A model generated the notes under the pieces. The model ran no database searches. It was not told where the DNA came from and was given only the letters and a program-made list of their open reading frames with translations. Shown here one piece after another: positions 6,774 through 10,148 of a stretch of DNA of 10,148 nt; position 1 is the first letter of the stretch; every line of letters starts with the position of its first letter. The position numbers were made by a program, and so were the translations under genes. The stretch is from positions 1 to 10,148 of the forward strand of contig CAMLKX010000050.1 of assembly GCA_946480515.1 (NCBI GenBank). The letters run 5' to 3'. Source of the stretch: an uncultured Sphingomonadaceae bacterium (GTDB lineage: Bacteria > Pseudomonadota > Alphaproteobacteria > Sphingomonadales > Sphingomonadaceae).

Positions 6774-7589
6774 ATGGTTGCCCATTCCGGCCTGATCACC
6801 GTCATGACCCGCGCTGCCCGCAAGGCGGCGCCGCGGCTTCGCCGTGACTTCGGTGAAGTTGAGCAGCTGCAGGTTTCCAAGAAGGGGCCGGGTGATTTTG
6901 TCACCATGGCCGACAAGCGGGCTGAGCAGTCCATTGTCGAGGAGTTGCGCAATGCGCGGCCCGGCTGGGGCATGGTGCTCGAAGAGGGTGGGATCGTCGA
7001 AGGCGAACCGGGCCAGCCTCGCTGGATCGTCGACCCGCTCGATGGCACGACCAATTTCCTTCACGGCATCCCCCATTTCTCGATAGCAATCGCGGTCGAG
7101 GACCCGCGCGGTGCCGGCGGCCGTCCGGAGATCACGCATGGGCTGGTGTATCAGCCACTGACCGACGAGACTTTTTGGGCGGAGAAAGGGCGCGGCGCAT
7201 GGCTTCACGACCGGCGCCTGCGGGTCTCGGGCCGACGCTATCTCGACGAGGCGCTGATCGGCACCGGAATCCCGCATGTGGGACGCGGCGACATCGCCCG
7301 CTGGACCCGCATCTATTCCGCCATCGCGCCCGAGGTGTGCGGCATCCGCCGTTTCGGGTCGGCCGCGCTTGACCTCGCCTGGGTTGCCGCCGGGCGGATG
7401 GACGGGTTCTGGGAAGACGATCTGGACATTTGGGATGGAGCGGCCGGCCTGTTGCTTGTGAAGGAAGCGGGCGGCTTCATCACCGACTATCGCGGTCAGG
7501 ACCGCTCCTTCGAGCGGCGGGAATATCTCGCTTCCAATGCCGAGCTGCACAGCAAACTGCACAAGCTGCTGGCAGGTGCGCTGCGCTAA
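6774..7589 (+). CDS. suhB: Inositol monophosphatase family protein (SuhB-like)
   Basis: The 271-residue protein has the full metal-binding set of the Mg-dependent sugar phosphatase superfamily: D47 in VTMADKRAE, E70 and E71 (LEEGG), DPLDGTTNF (87-95) and WDGAAG (220-225) with D221. By family it hydrolyses myo-inositol-1-phosphate or related phosphates. In Escherichia coli the SuhB member also acts in rRNA transcription and maturation, and the neighbouring efp would fit a translation-related role, but that is inference. Cys- or Fbp-type relatives (CysQ, HisN-like) are less likely because the sequence follows the IMPA/SuhB pattern throughout. The start ATG 6774 has only a weak Shine-Dalgarno (GGA 8 bases upstream), consistent with coupling to the GNAT gene 4 bases before it. 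Confidence 0.87.
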   Translation: MVAHSGLITVMTRAARKAAPRLRRDFGEVEQLQVSKKGPGDFVTMADKRAEQSIVEELRNARPGWGMVLEEGGIVEGEPGQPRWIVDPLDGTTNFLHGIPHFSIAIAVEDPRGAGGRPEITHGLVYQPLTDETFWAEKGRGAWLHDRRLRVSGRRYLDEALIGTGIPHVGRGDIARWTRIYSAIAPEVCGIRRFGSAALDLAWVAAGRMDGFWEDDLDIWDGAAGLLLVKEAGGFITDYRGQDRSFERREYLASNAELHSKLHKLLAGALR

Positions 7590-7681
7590 GCGAAAAGGCG
7601 AAAACTTCCCATGTTCCGGTGGTTGCGGCGGGCTTCGCGCTGGCCTAAGAGCCGCGGCAGTTCCGCCCCCGGGAGTGTGTC
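7590..7681 (+). promoter_or_regulatory. Leader region upstream of the nuo operon
   Basis: These 92 bases precede the complex I operon and are the likely site of its promoter. The only candidate I could place is weak: TTGCGG (7623-7628) and TAAGAG (7646-7651) with a 17-base spacer, 3 of 6 matches in the second box. A 24-codon ORF (ATG 7611 to TGA 7683-7685) fills most of the region and ends across the nuoA start. GGGAG at 7671-7675 is the nuoA Shine-Dalgarno, 6 bases before its TTG. Confidence 0.4.
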
Positions 7682-8059
7682 TTGACCAGCGTTGCCGCCG
7701 GTTATCTGCCGATCCTGCTGTTTCTCGCCGTGGCCCTGCTGCTGTCGGCGACGTTCGTCGTCGCGCCGATGCTGGTGAGCCGCCTTACTGGCGCCCATCG
7801 GCCGGACCCCGCGAAGCTCAGCGAGTACGAATGCGGTTTCCCGGCGTTCGAGGATAGCCGCGCTCAGTTCGACGTGCGCTTCTACCTGGTCGCGATCCTG
7901 TTCATCGTGTTCGATCTGGAAGCCGCCTTTCTCTATCCGTGGGCCGTTTCGCTCGTCGGGACGGGCTGGGCCGGATGGGGCGCGATGATGGTCTTCCTGG
8001 CGGAGCTTGGGCTCGGCCTTGCCTACGCGTGGAAGAAGGGAGCGCTCGAATGGGAGTGA
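7682..8059 (+). CDS. nuoA: NADH-quinone oxidoreductase subunit A
   Basis: NuoA is a membrane subunit of respiratory complex I at the junction of the peripheral and membrane arms (ND3 homologue). The 125-residue product has three membrane helices, at about 8-32, 66-90 and 97-117. The hallmark loop [20 protein letters not shown] (49-68) is present, with C51 matching the ND3 cysteine, followed by [15 protein letters not shown] (74-88) with the conserved D78 and E80 in the second helix. The start is TTG 7682, supported by GGGAG 6 bases before it; no other in-frame start gives a complete first helix. It overlaps nuoB by 10 bases and begins the nuo operon. Confidence 0.96.
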   Translation: MTSVAAGYLPILLFLAVALLLSATFVVAPMLVSRLTGAHRPDPAKLSEYECGFPAFEDSRAQFDVRFYLVAILFIVFDLEAAFLYPWAVSLVGTGWAGWGAMMVFLAELGLGLAYAWKKGALEWE

Positions 8060-8631
8060 TGCTCGACCCCCACGCCAACCCGCACCCAACCGAGGAGGAG
8101 CTGGCGCGCGCTGCCGGACTCGTTCCCGGCGGGCCGGAGATGAAGCGCTTCGAGGAAATGCGCGCGGAACTCGACGAAAAAGGGTTCCTGGTCACGACGA
8201 CGGAGGATCTGTTTCACTGGGCGCGGACCGGCTCGCTGTGGTGGATGACCTTCGGCCTGGCTTGCTGCGCGGTCGAGATGATCCACGCCAACATGCCGCG
8301 CTATGATCTTGAGCGGTTTGGCGTCGCTCCCCGGGCCAGCCCGCGCCAGTCGGACGTGATGATCGTCGCGGGAACGCTGTGCAACAAGATGGCTCCCGCG
8401 CTTCGCCGCGTCTACGACCAGATGAGCGAGCCGCGCTACGTCATTTCGATGGGCAGCTGCGCCAATGGCGGCGGCTATTACCATTACAGCTACTCGGTTG
8501 TGCGCGGCTGCGACCGCATCGTCCCGGTGGACATCTATGTTCCGGGGTGCCCCCCGACCGCCGAAGCGCTGATCTACGGCGTGATGCAGTTGCAGCGGAA
8601 AATCCGCCGCCAGGGTTCCATCGAACGCTAA
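8050..8631 (+). CDS. nuoB: NADH-quinone oxidoreductase subunit B
   Basis: NuoB carries the terminal iron-sulfur cluster N2, which passes electrons to quinone in complex I. The 193-residue product shows all four cluster cysteines: the tandem pair C72-C73 in LACCAVE, C137 in GSCANGG and C167 in PGCPPT. The core [17 protein letters not shown] and the segment [29 protein letters not shown] are strongly family-typical. ATG 8050 is preferred over ATG 8059 because AAGGGAG at 8036-8042 lies 7 bases before it. This start lies within the end of nuoA. The first 45 residues are variable, as usual. The TAATG junction with nuoC overlaps by one base. Confidence 0.97.
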   Translation: MGVMLDPHANPHPTEEELARAAGLVPGGPEMKRFEEMRAELDEKGFLVTTTEDLFHWARTGSLWWMTFGLACCAVEMIHANMPRYDLERFGVAPRASPRQSDVMIVAGTLCNKMAPALRRVYDQMSEPRYVISMGSCANGGGYYHYSYSVVRGCDRIVPVDIYVPGCPPTAEALIYGVMQLQRKIRRQGSIER

Positions 8632-9458
8632 TGGCGACTTCAGCACCCCGGACCGCGCCCAATGATGGGGTTATCGAGGCTGCGTCCGCGGCGCTCGGCG
8701 ACGCATTGATCCGGTCGATCGATGCGGTCGGCGAGATCACGCTGACGGTCGCGCGTGAGCGGTTGGTTGAGGTCTGCCGATCGCTGCGGGACACTCCGGG
8801 ACTTGAGTATCAGCAGCTGATGGAAATCGCCGGTGTCGACTATCCCGAGCGGCCAGAGCGGTTCGAGGTCACCTATCATCTGCTGTCGCTGACCCTGAAC
8901 CGGCGAATCCGGGTGAAGGTGTCGACGGACGAGGTGACTCCGGTGCCCTCGCTGACCTCGCTATGGCCGGTGGCCGGGTGGCTCGAGCGCGAGGTGTTCG
9001 ACATGTACGGAGTGATCTTCGCCGGGAATGACGACCTGCGGCGAATTCTCACCGACTATGGTTTCGAGGGCTTCCCGCTGCGCAAGGATTTCCCGCTCAC
9101 CGGTCATGTCGAGGTCCGCTATTCGGAGGCCGAGAAGCGGGTGGTCTACGACCCGGTGCGTTTGCCGCAGGATTTCCGGACCTTCGATTTCCTGATGCCG
9201 TGGGACGGTCCGGAGTATCGCTTGCCCGGCGATGAGAAGGCGGTCGGGCAGGAGCCTGGCGCTCCGACGCCCGCTCCTCCCCCCAGCACACCGGTGGTGA
9301 ATGCGGAAACCAGGGCAGAAACCCCCAAGGTCACGGAAAAGCCGTCGGACACTGGCGCGGGCGCTCCTGGCGATGCTCAGGCACACAAGGAAGCCCGCAA
9401 GCCCGCAGCGAAAAAAGCGCAGAACGCGGGCGGCAAGACGCAGGATGGCGACGCATGA
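8631..9458 (+). CDS. nuoC: NADH-quinone oxidoreductase subunit C, with long C-terminal tail
   Basis: NuoC is the 30-kDa subunit of the complex I peripheral arm that packs against NuoD and NuoB. The core spans about residues 30-200, with the family signature [12 protein letters not shown] (120-131), [24 protein letters not shown] (135-158) and [10 protein letters not shown] (185-194). Where the family often has a GHPD motif before LRRI, this protein has GNDD (132-135). After the core, residues 201-275 form a tail rich in Ala, Pro, Lys, Gly, Thr, Asp and Glu, with no Leu, Ile, Met, Phe, Tyr, Trp or Cys; it is probably disordered. The total of 275 exceeds the roughly 200 of the core family. nuoC and nuoD are separate genes, unlike the E. 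coli fusion. The stop overlaps the nuoD start by 4 bases (ATGA). Confidence 0.96.
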   Translation: MATSAPRTAPNDGVIEAASAALGDALIRSIDAVGEITLTVARERLVEVCRSLRDTPGLEYQQLMEIAGVDYPERPERFEVTYHLLSLTLNRRIRVKVSTDEVTPVPSLTSLWPVAGWLEREVFDMYGVIFAGNDDLRRILTDYGFEGFPLRKDFPLTGHVEVRYSEAEKRVVYDPVRLPQDFRTFDFLMPWDGPEYRLPGDEKAVGQEPGAPTPAPPPSTPVVNAETRAETPKVTEKPSDTGAGAPGDAQAHKEARKPAAKKAQNAGGKTQDGDA

Positions 9459-10148
9459 CCGAGCGCGTCGAAGTGATGGTTGGCGCGCCCGGCGACAAGC
9501 CGACGGCGGGCGACGAGAGCGTCTCCAACTACACGATCAACTTCGGTCCGCAGCATCCCGCCGCGCACGGCGTGCTTCGGCTGATCATGGAGCTTGACGG
9601 GGAAATCGTCGAGCGGGTCGATCCGCACATTGGACTGCTTCATCGCGGAACCGAAAAGCTGATCGAGTACAAGACCTACGCTCAGGCGCTGCCTTACTTC
9701 GACCGGCTCGACTATTGCTCGCCGATGTCGATGGAGCACAGTTTCGTGCTCGCCGCCGAGAAGCTGATGGGCCTCGAGGTGCCGATCCGCGCCCAGTACA
9801 TCCGCGTGCTGATGGCGGAGCTGACCCGCATCAAGAACCATATGCTCAACCTCGGCAGCCACATCATGGACGTCGGGGCGATGACCCCGAACCTGTGGCT
9901 GTTCGAGCTGCGCGAAGATCTGATGCAGATCTATGAGCAGGTGTCCGGCGCGCGGATGCATGCGAACTACTTCCGCGTCGGCGGAGTCCATCAGGACATC
10001 CCGCCGGCGGTACTCGCCAACATCGGCGATTTTCTCGACAACCGCCTGAAGCTGTTCGAGGACGCGATCAGCCTTGTCGCCGACAATCGCATCTTCAAGC
10101 AGCGCAACGTCGACATTGGCATTGTCAGCAGGAATGACGCAATCGCTT
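9455..10148 (+). CDS. nuoD: NADH-quinone oxidoreductase subunit D (partial, cut by window edge)
   Basis: NuoD is the 49-kDa subunit of complex I that forms much of the quinone-binding pocket with NuoB. From ATG 9455 the frame stays open for 231 codons to the window edge, about 60 percent of the usual length of around 400. Visible family segments are [19 protein letters not shown] (25-43), with the quinone-site histidine loop, [20 protein letters not shown] (56-75), [15 protein letters not shown] (81-95), and [19 protein letters not shown] (117-135). A short variable start of about 24 residues precedes the core. The ATGA overlap with nuoC implies translational coupling. More nuo genes should follow to the right. 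Confidence 0.97.
   Translation, partial: MTERVEVMVGAPGDKPTAGDESVSNYTINFGPQHPAAHGVLRLIMELDGEIVERVDPHIGLLHRGTEKLIEYKTYAQALPYFDRLDYCSPMSMEHSFVLAAEKLMGLEVPIRAQYIRVLMAELTRIKNHMLNLGSHIMDVGAMTPNLWLFELREDLMQIYEQVSGARMHANYFRVGGVHQDIPPAVLANIGDFLDNRLKLFEDAISLVADNRIFKQRNVDIGIVSRNDAIA

Noticed and set aside
6750..7562. Minus-strand ORF of 270 codons opposite the IMPase gene
   Set aside because: Antisense shadow; the plus-strand frame has all IMPase metal-binding motifs.
7623..7651. Sigma-70-like promoter before nuoA
   Set aside because: TTGCGG and TAAGAG have ideal spacing but the second box matches poorly; noted only as a weak candidate.
8379..8630. Upstream extension of the nuoC reading frame
   Set aside because: It lies within nuoB in another frame; the TAATG junction gives the natural NuoC start.
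9377..9991. Minus-strand ORF of 204 codons opposite nuoC/nuoD
   Set aside because: Antisense to nuoD, which is unmistakable, and rich in His/Asp/Val as expected of a reversed frame.
1..10148. Search for mobile elements, CRISPR arrays, toxin-antitoxin or defence genes, tRNA and rRNA
   Set aside because: None seen by eye. All coding space is accounted for by recognisable families, so no case for a new accessory system can be made from this window.

Overview
The window is a gene-dense, GC-rich stretch of what looks like an alphaproteobacterial chromosome, most likely from the order Sphingomonadales. The evidence is the gene order (pgk, class I aldolase and thiE together; efp near suhB; nuoC and nuoD unfused), alphaproteobacterial-looking protein sequences, frequent GTG/TTG starts, and an inverted GAGCGAAGTCGAGGG-type repeat at the left edge that resembles intergenic repeats I associate with sphingomonads. 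The assignment is by recognition, not by search. All genes appear intact except nuoD, which runs off the right edge.

Region 1 (about 1-3176, + strand) is a probable operon: pgk (phosphoglycerate kinase), a class I fructose-bisphosphate aldolase, thiE (thiamine phosphate synthase) and a Gdx/SugE-type small multidrug resistance protein with the guanidinium-exporter residue set. The last three genes are joined by short overlaps. It begins directly after the inverted repeat. A DUF72 gene on the - strand (3163-3903) converges on the exporter with a 14-base overlap and is the only gene on that strand.

Region 2 (3904-5665, + strand) is an envelope pair. A secreted L,D-transpeptidase with peptidoglycan-binding and LysM-like segments lies 5 bases upstream of a membrane-anchored M23 (LytM-type) metallopeptidase. 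One enzyme makes crosslinks and the other cleaves peptidoglycan. The 62-base gap between DUF72 and the transpeptidase must hold both divergent promoters.

Region 3 (5748-7589, + strand) holds elongation factor P, a GNAT acetyltransferase overlapping it by one base, and an inositol-monophosphatase/SuhB family protein 4 bases further on.

Region 4 (7682 to the right edge, + strand) is the start of the respiratory complex I operon: nuoA, nuoB, nuoC and partial nuoD, overlapping by 10, 1 and 4 bases. NuoC carries a 75-residue low-complexity hydrophilic C-terminal tail.

This is mainly a housekeeping region. I see no mobile element, CRISPR array, toxin-antitoxin pair, defence island, tRNA or rRNA, and no convincing undescribed system. 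The points worth a second look are modest: the repeat next to the pgk ribosome binding site, the thiE-gdx coupling, the transpeptidase-endopeptidase pair, the efp-GNAT-suhB run, the NuoC tail and a small ORF that overlaps the nuoA start.
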